Of a stretch of 64,000 nucleotides of DNA, positions 1 to 8,518 are shown piece by piece. Source of the stretch: Pseudomonas sp. JAI120. GTDB taxonomy: Bacteria > Pseudomonadota > Gammaproteobacteria > Pseudomonadales > Pseudomonadaceae. The stretch covers positions 248,001-312,000 of the forward strand of contig NZ_JACHCZ010000004.1 of the NCBI RefSeq assembly GCF_014207255.1, read 5' to 3'. The translations under genes were made by a program, and so were the position numbers. The notes under the pieces are model-generated. The model saw only the letters and a list, made by a program, of their open reading frames with translations. It was not told the DNA's origin and did not search any database. Positions within the stretch are counted from its first letter, which is position 1; the number at the start of each line of letters is the position of its first letter.

Positions 1-345
1 GAGCGGATGATCGGCAGTATCCAGGCCGGCACCGAGCACGCGGTGGACTCGATGCGCAACAGCACCGAACGCGCGGAGTCGACGTTGAACATCGCCAAAG
101 GCGCAGGGATGTCGCTGGATACCATCAATACGGCGATTGTCGAGATCAACGAGCGCAACCTGGTCATCGCCAGCGCGGCGGAAGAACAGGCGCAGGTGGC
201 GCGGGAAGTGGACCGCAACCTGGTAAATATCCGTGACCTGTCGGTGCAGTCGGCCACGGGCGCCAGCCAGACCAGTGCGGCGAGCAATGAGCTGTCGCGC
301 CTGGCGGTGGATTTGAATGGGATGGTTGGCCGCTTCCGCCTCTAA
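1..345 (+). CDS. Methyl-accepting chemotaxis protein, C-terminal end (partial)
   Basis: The reading frame is open from the first base, so the true start lies before the window; the first ATG inside is not the start. The visible 114 residues are the last part of the cytoplasmic signalling helix of a chemoreceptor. The alanine/glutamate-rich stretch IASAAEEQAQVAREVDRNL and the ending GMVGRFRL are typical of Pseudomonas MCPs, which bind CheA/CheW and are methylated on Gln/Glu pairs. The sensor domain cannot be seen, so the ligand is unknown. A REP doublet follows directly after the stop. Confidence 0.9.
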   Translation, partial: ERMIGSIQAGTEHAVDSMRNSTERAESTLNIAKGAGMSLDTINTAIVEINERNLVIASAAEEQAQVAREVDRNLVNIRDLSVQSATGASQTSAASNELSRLAVDLNGMVGRFRL

Positions 346-363
346 CTGCCTGCACTGGCTTGA

Positions 364-456
364 AATGTGGGAGGGGGCTTGCCCCCGATAGCGGTGGGTC
401 AGTTACAGATAAGCTGACTGAAATACCGCCATCGGGGGCAAGCCCCCTCCCACATT
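364..456. repeat. REP doublet (REPIN-type), GTGGGAGGGGGCTTG family
   Basis: Two inverted REP copies. The left arm runs AATGTGGGAGGGGGCTTGCC, the right arm is its reverse complement ending in CCCACATT, and the inner parts GATAGCGGTG and ACCGCCATC also pair. The whole unit can fold into one long hairpin. It lies between the chemoreceptor gene and nhaP2. Confidence 0.9.
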
Positions 457-484
457 CAGATCTGCGCCCGGCGTTAAAAGCTTT

Positions 485-515
485 TTGACAGCACAGCAAT
501 TCAACAGGTTAGAAT
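485..515 (+). promoter_or_regulatory. Possible sigma-70 promoter of nhaP2
   Basis: A perfect TTGACA (485-490) and TAGAAT (510-515) lie upstream of nhaP2. The 19-bp spacer is longer than ideal, so this is tentative. Confidence 0.35.
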
Positions 516-578
516 CCCTGGCACGCAGACTGCATGGTCAGTTTGCGCCTCGCCTTATTTGCTCATGGAGTACTGCCT

Positions 579-2321
579 TTGAATGCGACAACCATCAACA
601 GCCTGTTCTTGATCGGCGCGTTGCTGGTGAGTGCGAGCATTCTGGTGAGTTCTCTTTCCTCGCGCCTGGGCATCCCGATCCTGGTGATCATCCTGGCCGT
701 GGGCATGGTCGCCGGCGTCGATGGCGGCGGCATCATCTTCGACAATTACCCGACTGCCTACCTGGTGGGCAACCTCGCGCTGGCGGTGATCCTGCTCGAC
801 GGCGGTTTGCGCACGCGGGTGGCGAGTTTCCGCGTGGCACTCTGGCCGGCGTTGTCCCTGGCCACGGTGGGGGTGTTGATTACCACCGGCCTCACGGGCA
901 TGGCGGCGGCCTGGCTGTTCAACCTGAATATTATTCAAGGCTTGCTGATCGGCGCGATTGTCGGCTCAACCGACGCCGCAGCCGTATTCTCGCTGCTGGG
1001 CGGCAAGGGCTTGAACGAACGGGTGACCGCCAGCCTTGAGATCGAATCCGGCAGCAACGACCCGATGGCGGTGTTCCTCACCGTCACCTTGATCGACATG
1101 CTCGCCAGCGGCCAGACCGGCCTGCACTGGAGCCTGCTGACCCATCTGGTGCGCGAGTTCGGCATCGGCGGCATCGTCGGCCTCGGCGGCGGCTGGTTGA
1201 TGCTGCAGATGGTCAACCGCATCAACCTGGCCACCGGCCTGTACCCGATCCTGGTGATCGCCGGTGGCCTGTTCGTGTTCGCCCTGACCAACGCCCTGCA
1301 TGGCAGCGGCTTCCTCGCCGTGTACCTGTGCGGCCTGGTGATCGGCAATCGCCCGGTGCGTAGCCGTCATGGCATTTTGCATATGCTCGACGGCATGGCC
1401 TGGCTGGCACAGATCGGTATGTTCCTGGTGCTGGGCCTGCTGGTCACGCCCCATGACTTGCTGCCGATTGCCCTGCCGGCCCTGGGCCTGGCGCTGTGGA
1501 TGATCCTGTTCGCGCGGCCGCTGTCGGTGATGGTCGGCCTGCTGCCGTTCAAGGCGTTCCATGGCCGCGAAAAGGCCTTTATCGCCTGGGTCGGCCTGCG
1601 TGGCGCGGTCCCCATCATCCTGGCGGTGTTCCCGTTGATGGCGGGTCTGCCCCACGCGCAGCTGTACTTCAACCTGGCGTTCTTTATCGTGCTGGTGTCG
1701 CTGCTGGTACAGGGCACCAGCCTGCCGTGGGTGGCCAAGCTGCTGAAAGTGACCGTTCCGCCGGACCCGGCGCCGATCTCCCGCGCCGCCCTGGAAGTGC
1801 ACGTCACCAGCGAATGGGAGCTGTTCGTCTACCGCCTGGGCGCAGAAAAATGGTGCATTGGCGCGGCCCTGCGTGAGCTGAAAATGCCCGAAGGCACGCG
1901 TATCGCTGCCCTGTTCCGTGGCCAGCAACTGCTCCATCCGTCGGGTAGTACGGTGCTGGAAGTTGGCGATTTGCTCTGCGTGATCGGCCACGAACACAAC
2001 CTGCCGGCCCTGGGCAAACTGTTCAGCCAGGCACCGCAGCGCGGCCTCGATTTGCGCTTCTTCGGCGACTTCGTACTCGAAGGCGACGCCCAACTGGGTG
2101 CGGTTTCGGCGCTGTATGGCCTCAAGCTCGAAGGGATCGACCCGGACATGCCGCTGAGCCGCTTCATCACCCAGAAAGTCGGCGGCGCGCCGGTGGTGGG
2201 CGACCAGGTGGAGTGGAACAACACCATCTGGACCGTCGCGGTCATGGACGGGAACAAGATTGGCAAAGTCGGCGTCAGATTCCCCGAAGGAAGTCGCCCG
2301 GCCCCCGGACTCTTCCTCTAA
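579..2321 (+). CDS. nhaP2: K+/H+ antiporter NhaP2 (CvrA), CPA1 family
   Basis: A 580-residue inner-membrane cation/proton antiporter that exports K+ (and Na+) and helps survival at low osmolarity. The N-terminal ~390 residues are a run of membrane helices with the CPA1 signature GSTDAAAVFSLLGGKGLNE and EIESGSNDPMAVFLT. A RCK_C (TrkA-C) domain follows around residues 400-480 and a CorC/HlyC-type domain at the end. I chose the TTG at 579, eight bases after a GGAG, because the protein then begins MNATTINSLF, matching the start of E. coli NhaP2 (MDATTIISLF) and its 578-residue length. The in-frame ATG at 534 would add 15 residues that the family lacks. The gene overlaps no neighbour. Confidence 0.93.
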   Translation: MNATTINSLFLIGALLVSASILVSSLSSRLGIPILVIILAVGMVAGVDGGGIIFDNYPTAYLVGNLALAVILLDGGLRTRVASFRVALWPALSLATVGVLITTGLTGMAAAWLFNLNIIQGLLIGAIVGSTDAAAVFSLLGGKGLNERVTASLEIESGSNDPMAVFLTVTLIDMLASGQTGLHWSLLTHLVREFGIGGIVGLGGGWLMLQMVNRINLATGLYPILVIAGGLFVFALTNALHGSGFLAVYLCGLVIGNRPVRSRHGILHMLDGMAWLAQIGMFLVLGLLVTPHDLLPIALPALGLALWMILFARPLSVMVGLLPFKAFHGREKAFIAWVGLRGAVPIILAVFPLMAGLPHAQLYFNLAFFIVLVSLLVQGTSLPWVAKLLKVTVPPDPAPISRAALEVHVTSEWELFVYRLGAEKWCIGAALRELKMPEGTRIAALFRGQQLLHPSGSTVLEVGDLLCVIGHEHNLPALGKLFSQAPQRGLDLRFFGDFVLEGDAQLGAVSALYGLKLEGIDPDMPLSRFITQKVGGAPVVGDQVEWNNTIWTVAVMDGNKIGKVGVRFPEGSRPAPGLFL

Positions 2322-2373
2322 ACTGCGGGGCGACAGCACGCCCCCGATTCTTCACCTTGCTCGATCGGTCTCT

Positions 2374-5300
2374 ATGCCTACCCTGCGCACTTTTCTCGCC
2401 ACTGCCCTGCTGGGCCTGACCCTTTGTGTCGGCAGCGTCTACGCCGCCGACCCGCCCAGCGCCGACGCCATCCAGCAAACCCTGGACAAGCTGCCTGATC
2501 GCAAGCTGCCCGACGCCGACATGAAGGCGCTGCAGTCGATCCTGCAACAGACCCTGACCTACCTGGGCAACAAGCAGGATTACGAACAGCGTCTGGTCGA
2601 CCTCAAGCGCCAGTTGGAAGACGCCCCGCGCCAGACCAGCGAGAACCAGCGCGAACTGACCCGGCTCAAGGCCACCAAGATCATTCCGGTCGCCCAGCGC
2701 TACGCCACCCTGCCGGTACCGCAGCTCGAGCAACTGCTGGTGCAGCGCACCACCCAGCAAGGCGACCTGCAAAAAGACCTGGCCGAAGCCAACAGCCTGA
2801 CCATCGCGGCCCAGACCCGCCCCGAGCGTGCCCAGACCGAAATCAGCAGCAGCCAGACGCGCATCCAGCAGATCAATTCGACCCTCAAGGCCGGCAAGGA
2901 CAATGGCAAAGCCCTCAGCAGCGACCAGCGCAACCAGCTGAATGCCGAACTTGCCGCACTGAATGCCCTGATTCCCCTGCGCCGCCAGGAACTGGCCGGC
3001 AACAGCCAACTGCAAGACCTGGGCAACAGCCAGCACGACCTGGTGGTGGAAAAGACCGCGCGCCTGGAACAAGAGATCCAGGACCTGCAAACCCTGATCA
3101 ACCAGAAACGCCTGGCCCAGTCCCAACAGACCGTTACCCAGCAGTCCATCGAAGCGCAAAAGGCCGGCGGCAGCAGCCTGTTGGCCACGGAAAGCGCGGC
3201 CAACCTGAAGCTGTCCGACTACCTGCTCAAGAGCACCGACCGCCTCAACGACCTGACCCAGAAGAACCTGCAGACCAAACAGCAACTGGACACAGTGACC
3301 CAGAGCGATTCGGCCCTGGACGAGCAAATCAACGTGCTCAAGGGCAGCCTGCTGCTGTCGAAAATTTTGTATAAGCAGAAACAAGCACTGCCCCGCCTGA
3401 CCGTGGACCGCGACCTGGCGGACGACATCGCCAACATTCGCCTGTACCAGTTTGAGGTCAACCAACAGCGCGAGCTGATCAGCTCTCCCAGCACTTATGT
3501 GGACAACCTGCTGGCCAACCAGCCGCCGGCCGACGTCACCCCACAACTGCGGCGTACCCTGCTGGAACTGGCGATTACCCGCAGTGACCTGCTGGAGCGC
3601 CTGAGCCGAGAGTTGAGCGCGCTGCTTAACGAATCCATCACCCTTCAACTGAACCAGAAACAACTGCTCAGCACCGCCACCACCCTGCGCGCGACGCTCG
3701 ATGAACAGATGTTCTGGATCCCCAGCAACAAGCCGCTGGACACCGAGTGGCTGGAAACCGTGCCGGCGCACCTGAGCAAGCAGGTTGCCACCCTGCCCTG
3801 GGCTTCCAGCGTCAGCGAGTTGTACGACGGCCTGACCCAGCGCCCGCTGCTGTTCCTGCCGTTGCTGCTGTTGATCGGCGCGCTGCTGTGGCGACGCAAG
3901 GCCCTGTACCAACGCCTGAACAAGGTCCACCTGGACATCGGTCACTTCAAGCGCGACAGCCAGTGGCACACACCGCAAGCGATCTTGATCAATATCCTGC
4001 TGGCCATGCCCGTATCGTTGGGGCTGGCGCTGTGCGGCTACGCGCTGCAGATCGACGCCCGTGGGCAAAACGCCAACCTGGGTTCAGCCCTGCTGCAACT
4101 GGCCCAGGCGTGGCTGGTGTTCTACACCGCCTACCGCATCCTGGCGCCGGGCGGCGTGGCCGAGTTGCACTTCCGCTGGGAAAAGCCCCAAGTCGAATTC
4201 CTCCAAGGCTGGGTGCGCAAACTCGGGCTGGTGGTGCTGGCCCTGGTGGCTGTGGTGGCCATCGCCGAGCACCAACCGGCAGCACTGGCCGACGACGTGC
4301 TGGGCATCGCCGTGGTCCTGACCTGCTACGCCCTGATGGCCTGGTTGCTGGGGCGCCTGCTGCTCCACAGCCCGACCCACGAAAAAGCCTCGCTGTTCCG
4401 CAAAGCCATGGGCCTGGTGTTCACCGCGCTGCCTATCGCGCTGTTTATCGCCGTGTGCTTTGGCTACTACTACACCGCGCTCAAGCTCAGCGACCGGTTG
4501 ATCAACACCCTGTACCTGCTGATGTTCTGGCTGGTGATCGAAGCCACCTTCGTCCGCGGCCTCGGCGTTGCCGCCCGGCGCCTGGCCTATTCCCGCGCCC
4601 TGGCCAAACGCCAGGCGGCCAAGGAAGCGGGTGACGGCGAAGCGGTGATCGAAGAACCGACACTGGACATCGAGCAGGTCAACGAACAGTCCATGCGCCT
4701 GATTCGCCTGGCCCTGCTCGGCGGTTTTATCGCCGCGCTGTACTGGGTGTGGTCGGACCTGATCTCGGTGTTTTCGTACCTGGATAACGTCACCCTGTAC
4801 GAATACACCAGCGGCACCGGTGCCAATATCAGCATGGTGCCGATCAGCATCGGCGACTTGCTTGGCGCGCTGATCATCATCGGCATCACCTTCGCACTGG
4901 CGCGTAACCTGCCGGGTTTGCTGGAAGTACTCGTACTGTCCAAGCTCGACCTGGCCCAGGGCAGCGCCTACGCCACCACCACATTGCTGTCTTACGTGAT
5001 CGCCGGCGTGGGCTTCGTGTCCACACTGTCCACCCTCGGCGTGAGCTGGGACAAGTTGCAGTGGCTAGTCGCCGCGCTGTCGGTGGGCCTGGGCTTCGGG
5101 ATGCAGGAGATCTTCGCCAACTTCATCTCCGGCATCATGATCCTGTTCGAACGTCCGGTGCGGATCGGCGACACCATCACCATCGGCAACCTGTCGGGTA
5201 CGGTGAGCAAGATCCGCATCCGCGCCACCACCATCACCGACTTCGACCGCAAGGACATCATTGTCCCCAACAAGACGTTCATTACCGGGCAACTGATCAA

Positions 5301-5757
5301 CTGGTCGCTGACCGACACCATCACCCGCGTCACCCTCAAGCTGGGCGTGGACTACGGCTCCGACCTGGACCTGGTGAAGGAATTGTTGCTCAAGGCCGCG
5401 CGAGAAAACCCGAGGGTGTTGAAGGAACCGGAACCCCACGTGTACTTCCTCAACTTCGGCGAAAGTACACTGGACCACGAACTGCGCATGCACGTGCGCG
5501 ACCTCGGCGACCGCAACCCGGTGATCGACGAAGTGAACCGCTTTATCAACCGCGAGTTCAAGAACCACCACATCAACATCTCCTTCCGGCAGATGGAGGT
5601 GTACCTCAAAAACCTCCACGGCCAGGAATACAAGCTGGTGCCGGTGGAAGACGAGAAGAGAACCATCGTCGGGCCGGCCGAGGCGCAAGATGTGCCAGAG
5701 CCGCCGGCGGGCAAAGTGGCGGATGCACCCGAGCCACCGCCGAGCAAACTCGACTAA
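2374..5757 (+). CDS. mscK: Mechanosensitive channel MscK (KefA) family
   Basis: A 1127-residue MscS-superfamily channel, close to E. coli MscK (1120). It opens under membrane tension to release solutes in osmotic downshock. A signal peptide (MPTLRTFLATALLGLTLCVG, cut near VYA-AD) leads into a long periplasmic region rich in glutamine and leucine that is probably coiled coil (about residues 30-480). Many membrane helices follow, then the MscS core with the pore helix region (LSVGLGFGMQEIFANFISG) and the beta domain (ERPVRIGDTITIGNLSGTV). The tail is acidic and proline-rich. The longer frame opens at 2260 inside nhaP2, but the ATG at 2374 starts the signal peptide directly and is preferred. The stop is 48 bases before selO, with a hairpin between. 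Confidence 0.93.
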   Translation: MPTLRTFLATALLGLTLCVGSVYAADPPSADAIQQTLDKLPDRKLPDADMKALQSILQQTLTYLGNKQDYEQRLVDLKRQLEDAPRQTSENQRELTRLKATKIIPVAQRYATLPVPQLEQLLVQRTTQQGDLQKDLAEANSLTIAAQTRPERAQTEISSSQTRIQQINSTLKAGKDNGKALSSDQRNQLNAELAALNALIPLRRQELAGNSQLQDLGNSQHDLVVEKTARLEQEIQDLQTLINQKRLAQSQQTVTQQSIEAQKAGGSSLLATESAANLKLSDYLLKSTDRLNDLTQKNLQTKQQLDTVTQSDSALDEQINVLKGSLLLSKILYKQKQALPRLTVDRDLADDIANIRLYQFEVNQQRELISSPSTYVDNLLANQPPADVTPQLRRTLLELAITRSDLLERLSRELSALLNESITLQLNQKQLLSTATTLRATLDEQMFWIPSNKPLDTEWLETVPAHLSKQVATLPWASSVSELYDGLTQRPLLFLPLLLLIGALLWRRKALYQRLNKVHLDIGHFKRDSQWHTPQAILINILLAMPVSLGLALCGYALQIDARGQNANLGSALLQLAQAWLVFYTAYRILAPGGVAELHFRWEKPQVEFLQGWVRKLGLVVLALVAVVAIAEHQPAALADDVLGIAVVLTCYALMAWLLGRLLLHSPTHEKASLFRKAMGLVFTALPIALFIAVCFGYYYTALKLSDRLINTLYLLMFWLVIEATFVRGLGVAARRLAYSRALAKRQAAKEAGDGEAVIEEPTLDIEQVNEQSMRLIRLALLGGFIAALYWVWSDLISVFSYLDNVTLYEYTSGTGANISMVPISIGDLLGALIIIGITFALARNLPGLLEVLVLSKLDLAQGSAYATTTLLSYVIAGVGFVSTLSTLGVSWDKLQWLVAALSVGLGFGMQEIFANFISGIMILFERPVRIGDTITIGNLSGTVSKIRIRATTITDFDRKDIIVPNKTFITGQLINWSLTDTITRVTLKLGVDYGSDLDLVKELLLKAARENPRVLKEPEPHVYFLNFGESTLDHELRMHVRDLGDRNPVIDEVNRFINREFKNHHINISFRQMEVYLKNLHGQEYKLVPVEDEKRTIVGPAEAQDVPEPPAGKVADAPEPPPSKLD

Positions 5758-5770
5758 ATGCCCTATCCCC

Positions 5771-5794
5771 AGCAGAATGCTCGGACATTCTGCT
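5771..5794 (+). other. Hairpin between mscK and selO
   Basis: A perfect 9-bp inverted repeat (AGCAGAATG, loop CTCGGA, CATTCTGCT) ends exactly where the selO ribosome-binding GGAG begins. There is no T tract, so it is not a standard terminator. It could tune selO translation or stabilise the 3' end of the mscK message. Confidence 0.5.
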
Positions 5795-5805
5795 GGAGAT
5801 GGCCG

Positions 5806-7269
5806 GTGAAAGCCCTCGACGAACTGACCTTCGACAACCGCTTCGCACGCCTGGGCGACGCGTTCTCAACCCACGTATTGCCCGAGCCCCTCGACGAACC
5901 GCGCCTAGTGGTGGCAAGCAATGCCGCCATGGCCCTGCTCGACCTCGACCCTGCAGTGGCCGAAACGCCGGTGTTTGCCGAGCTGTTCAGCGGCCACAAG
6001 CTGTGGGCCGAAGCCGAGCCGCGGGCGATGGTCTATTCCGGGCATCAGTTTGGCGGCTACACCCCACAACTGGGCGATGGCCGAGGGTTGCTGCTGGGCG
6101 AGGTGTACAACGAGGCCGGCGAACATTGGGATCTGCACCTGAAAGGCGCGGGGATGACGCCCTACTCGCGCATGGGCGATGGCCGCGCGGTGCTGCGCTC
6201 GTCAATCCGGGAGTTTTTGGCCTCCGAAGCGCTGCATGCATTGGGCATCCCCAGCAGCCGCGCGTTGTGCGTGATCGGCTCCAGCACCCCGGTCTGGCGG
6301 GAGAAGCAGGAACGTGGGGCGATGGTGCTACGCTTGGCGCCCAGCCATGTCCGCTTTGGTCATTTCGAATATTTCTACTACACCAAGAAGCCCGAACAGC
6401 AGGCCGAGCTGGCCGAACACGTGCTGAACCTGCACTACCCCGAGTGCCGGGAACAGCCCGAGCCCTACCTGGCGATGTTCCGCGAAATCGTCGAACGCAA
6501 CGCCGAGATGATCGCCAAATGGCAGGCCTATGGTTTCTGCCACGGGGTGATGAACACCGACAACATGTCGATCCTCGGCATCACCTTCGACTTCGGGCCG
6601 TTTGCGTTTCTCGACGACTTTGACGCGCACTTCATCTGCAACCACTCGGACCATGAAGGGCGCTATTCCTTCAGTAACCAAGTGCCCATCGGCCAGTGGA
6701 ATCTCAGCGCGCTGGCCCAGGCGCTCACGCCTTTTATCAGCGTCGACGCCTTGAAAGAAGCCCTTGGCCTGTATCTGCCGCTGTACCAGGCCCACTACCT
6801 GGACCTGATGCGCCGCCGATTGGGGCTGACCACTGCCGAAGACGAGGACCAGAAGCTGGTCGAGCAGTTGCTGAAGCTGATGCAGAACAGCGGTGTGGAT
6901 TACACGCTGTTCTTCCGGCGGCTGGGGGATGAACCGGCAGCGCTGGCGGTGGCGAAGCTGCGCGATGATTTTGTCGACCTCGCCGGCTTTGATGCCTGGG
7001 CAGGACTGTACAAGGCTCGTGTTGAGCGGGATGGGGATTACAGCGAGGAACAGCGCCGTGAGCGGATGCACGCAGTGAACCCGCTATACATCCTGCGTAA
7101 CTACCTCGCACAGAACGCTATCGCTGCCGCCGAATCAGGCGATTACAGCGAAGTGCGACGGTTGCATGAGGTGCTTTCCAAACCGTTCGAGGAGCAGGCG
7201 GGGATGGAACAGTACGCGCAACGACCGCCGGATTGGGGCAAGCATTTGGAGATCAGTTGTTCGTCGTAA
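5806..7269 (+). CDS. selO: Protein adenylyltransferase SelO (YdiU/UPF0061 family)
   Basis: A 487-residue pseudokinase-fold enzyme that transfers AMP from ATP to Ser/Thr/Tyr of target proteins, linked to oxidative-stress responses. The family motifs are present: the glycine-rich HLKGAGMTPYSRMGDGRAVL, the HGVMNTDNMS segment, and the metal-binding DFGP. The protein ends in Cys-Ser-Ser, which corresponds to Sec-Ser-Ser at the end of human SELENOO and to the redox cysteine near the end of E. coli SelO. The GTG at 5806 follows GGAGA at good spacing and gives the family N-terminus (KALDELTFDNRFARLGDAF). The longer ORF from 5758 starts inside the hairpin region and is unlikely. Confidence 0.93.
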   Translation: MKALDELTFDNRFARLGDAFSTHVLPEPLDEPRLVVASNAAMALLDLDPAVAETPVFAELFSGHKLWAEAEPRAMVYSGHQFGGYTPQLGDGRGLLLGEVYNEAGEHWDLHLKGAGMTPYSRMGDGRAVLRSSIREFLASEALHALGIPSSRALCVIGSSTPVWREKQERGAMVLRLAPSHVRFGHFEYFYYTKKPEQQAELAEHVLNLHYPECREQPEPYLAMFREIVERNAEMIAKWQAYGFCHGVMNTDNMSILGITFDFGPFAFLDDFDAHFICNHSDHEGRYSFSNQVPIGQWNLSALAQALTPFISVDALKEALGLYLPLYQAHYLDLMRRRLGLTTAEDEDQKLVEQLLKLMQNSGVDYTLFFRRLGDEPAALAVAKLRDDFVDLAGFDAWAGLYKARVERDGDYSEEQRRERMHAVNPLYILRNYLAQNAIAAAESGDYSEVRRLHEVLSKPFEEQAGMEQYAQRPPDWGKHLEISCSS

Positions 7270-7279
7270 GACAGAGAGG

Positions 7280-7349
7280 CTGTGGCGAGAGAGCTTACTC
7301 CCGCAGGGCTGCTGCGCAGCCCAACGCGGGGCAAGCCCGCTCGCCACAG
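7280..7349. repeat. REP-type inverted repeat, CTGTGGCGAGCGGGCTTG family
   Basis: Imperfect palindrome CTGTGGCGAG...CTCGCCACAG with an inner GGGCTGCTGCGCAGCCC hairpin. It belongs to a different REP family from the GTGGGAGGGGG doublets and reappears in longer form at 27015-27160. Confidence 0.8.
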
Positions 7350-7421
7350 TCATGTATCTATCTTGATAACTATCGGCGCTGACTCCAAATAGAGACTAAT
7401 GGCCATACTCAGGAGCCCACC

Positions 7422-7856
7422 ATGTCCGACCCTCTCGTTATCCCCTGCCCCCATTGCAACGGCCTCAACCGCATCCCCGGCGAACGCCTGGGTGATACGC
7501 CCAAGTGCGGGCGTTGCAAGCAACCGGTTCTACTGAGCAAGCCTTTCGAGCTGAAGCAAGGCGACTACGCCAGTCAGATCAAGGGCGATTTGCCGTTGCT
7601 GGTGGACGTGTGGGCCGATTGGTGTGGGCCGTGCAAGTCGTTTGCGCCGGTGTTCGAGCAGGCGGCCGGGCAGTTGGAAGGCAAGTGCCGGTTGGCCAAG
7701 CTGGACAGCGAGGCCAACCAGCAGCTGTCGGCGCAACTGGGGATCCGGTCGATCCCCAGTCTGATTCTGTTCAAGAACGGCCGCGAAGTGGCGCGCCAGA
7801 GCGGGGCGTTTCCGTTGCCGCAGTTGATGAGCTGGTTGCGTAGCCAGGGGGTGTAA
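7422..7856 (+). CDS. trxC: Thioredoxin 2 (TrxC)
   Basis: A 144-residue cytoplasmic disulfide reductase. The N-terminus carries a zinc-binding pair of CxxC motifs (Cys9/Cys12 and Cys29/Cys32) that sets TrxC apart from ordinary thioredoxin. The thioredoxin fold follows, with the active site WCGPC (Cys68, Cys71) and the cis-proline in RSIPSLILF. TrxC is reduced by thioredoxin reductase and works mainly in oxidative stress. AGGAG stands seven bases before the ATG. The gene is monocistronic between two REP elements. Confidence 0.97.
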   Translation: MSDPLVIPCPHCNGLNRIPGERLGDTPKCGRCKQPVLLSKPFELKQGDYASQIKGDLPLLVDVWADWCGPCKSFAPVFEQAAGQLEGKCRLAKLDSEANQQLSAQLGIRSIPSLILFKNGREVARQSGAFPLPQLMSWLRSQGV

Positions 7857-7883
7857 CCGGGCCTTGAGAACAAGGCTGGACAG

Positions 7884-7926
7884 TGTGGGAGGGGGCAAGT
7901 CGAATCGTCGCACCGCCCCTCCCACA
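7884..7926. repeat. Short or truncated REP element
   Basis: TGTGGGAGGGGGCAAG at the left and CCGCCCCTCCCACA at the right form an inverted pair, but the usual inner sequence is replaced by TCGAATCGTCGCA. The same inner sequence occurs in the other REP family at 27032-27044, so this looks like a recombinant or internally deleted copy. Confidence 0.65.
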
Positions 7927-7944
7927 TTTGACCGAGTGTTATCT

Positions 7945-8160
7945 TCAGGCCACGGGGGCTTCGCGGTCCATTATCTGGCCGACCAGCATTACGCCAAGTT
8001 CGCTCAATTGGTGGATAGCCAGGGCCACGTCGCGGTGTTCGCCGGTGAGGTCGTTGGACAGGTTGAGTAACAGGGTGCGGACGGAGGAGAAGGTTTCGTA
8101 GCTGTTGAGGATGAGGGTTTCGGTGGGGAGGTTGGCTGTAACGGTATAGAGGTTAACCAT
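7945..8160 (-). CDS. Small DUF3077/DUF6124-like protein of unknown function
   Basis: A 71-residue protein (MVNLYTVTANLPTETLIL...). Its pattern of a predicted helix pair with LLNLSNDLTGEHRDVALAIHQ and a downstream LVGQIMD resembles the small Pseudomonas-specific DUF3077/DUF6124 proteins, whose function is unknown. No signal peptide or membrane helix is visible. The open frame extends upstream to 8289, but the ATG at 8160 has GGAG at good spacing, and the upstream part is a strongly structured leader rather than protein-like. Family assignment is from memory of sequence pattern only. Confidence 0.6.
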   Translation of the reverse strand: MVNLYTVTANLPTETLILNSYETFSSVRTLLLNLSNDLTGEHRDVALAIHQLSELGVMLVGQIMDREAPVA

Positions 8161-8348
8161 GGATCGTCTCCGAGTAGTGGAGCCGCAACCGGCCGCTACT
8201 AAACGGAGGGTGGCAGCTGTACGCAGGTTAGTAGACCGGGGAGACGCAACCGGCGCGCTCGAAAGCGCCCTCCGTACAGCCACCATCAAATTCAGGAAGC
8301 TCCTGATCGACGAATTGCCGTACGTCTCACCTCGGGCTACTAAACCCG
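8161..8348 (-). promoter_or_regulatory. Highly structured 5' leader of the small DUF gene
   Basis: About 190 bases upstream of the ATG at 8160 can form many hairpins. These are CGGG-CTACTAAA-CCCG (8333-8348), CAGGA-AGC-TCCTG (8293-8305), GCGCT-CGAA-AGCGC (8255-8268; a UUCG loop in the RNA), a long GTGGC..TGTACG/CGTACAGCCAC stem (8210-8223 with 8273-8283), and CCG-CTACTAAA-CGG (8193-8206). CGGAGGG (8204-8210) can also pair with CCCTCCG (8268-8274), which would compete with the long stem. The loop TTAGTAGA (8228-8235) is complementary to both CTACTAAA loops. It could be a cis-acting riboregulator or part of a small RNA. Confidence 0.5.
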
Positions 8349-8349
8349 A

Positions 8350-8367
8350 TCACTGAACATTCAGTGA
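8350..8367. promoter_or_regulatory. Palindrome TCACTGAA-CA-TTCAGTGA, possible operator
   Basis: A perfect 8-bp inverted repeat with a 2-bp centre, immediately upstream (on the minus strand) of the structured leader. It looks like a dimeric regulator site; no known regulator is recognised. Confidence 0.4.
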
Positions 8368-8518
8368 CCGCAGAACCTTAGAGATGCCCATCCAGACGCA
8401 CAAGCCGGCGGATTCTGGCGTACCTGTAGGCAACGATACAAGCCACACCCCCTCTAGCCAGACCCTTCCTACAGCCTCTGTGGGAAAAATCCAATCCCCG
8501 ACTGAAATGCAATTCAAA

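Noticed and set aside
966..2339. A 457-codon minus-strand frame opposite nhaP2
   Set aside because: Gln/His/Arg-rich composition typical of antisense shadows, with no start signal.
2275..4068. A 597-codon minus-strand frame opposite mscK
   Set aside because: Low-complexity Gln/Leu/Val-rich shadow of the coiled-coil region of mscK.
5061..6623. A 520-codon plus-strand frame spanning mscK and selO
   Set aside because: It lies in another frame across two well-supported genes; Arg/Pro/Gly-rich and without domains.
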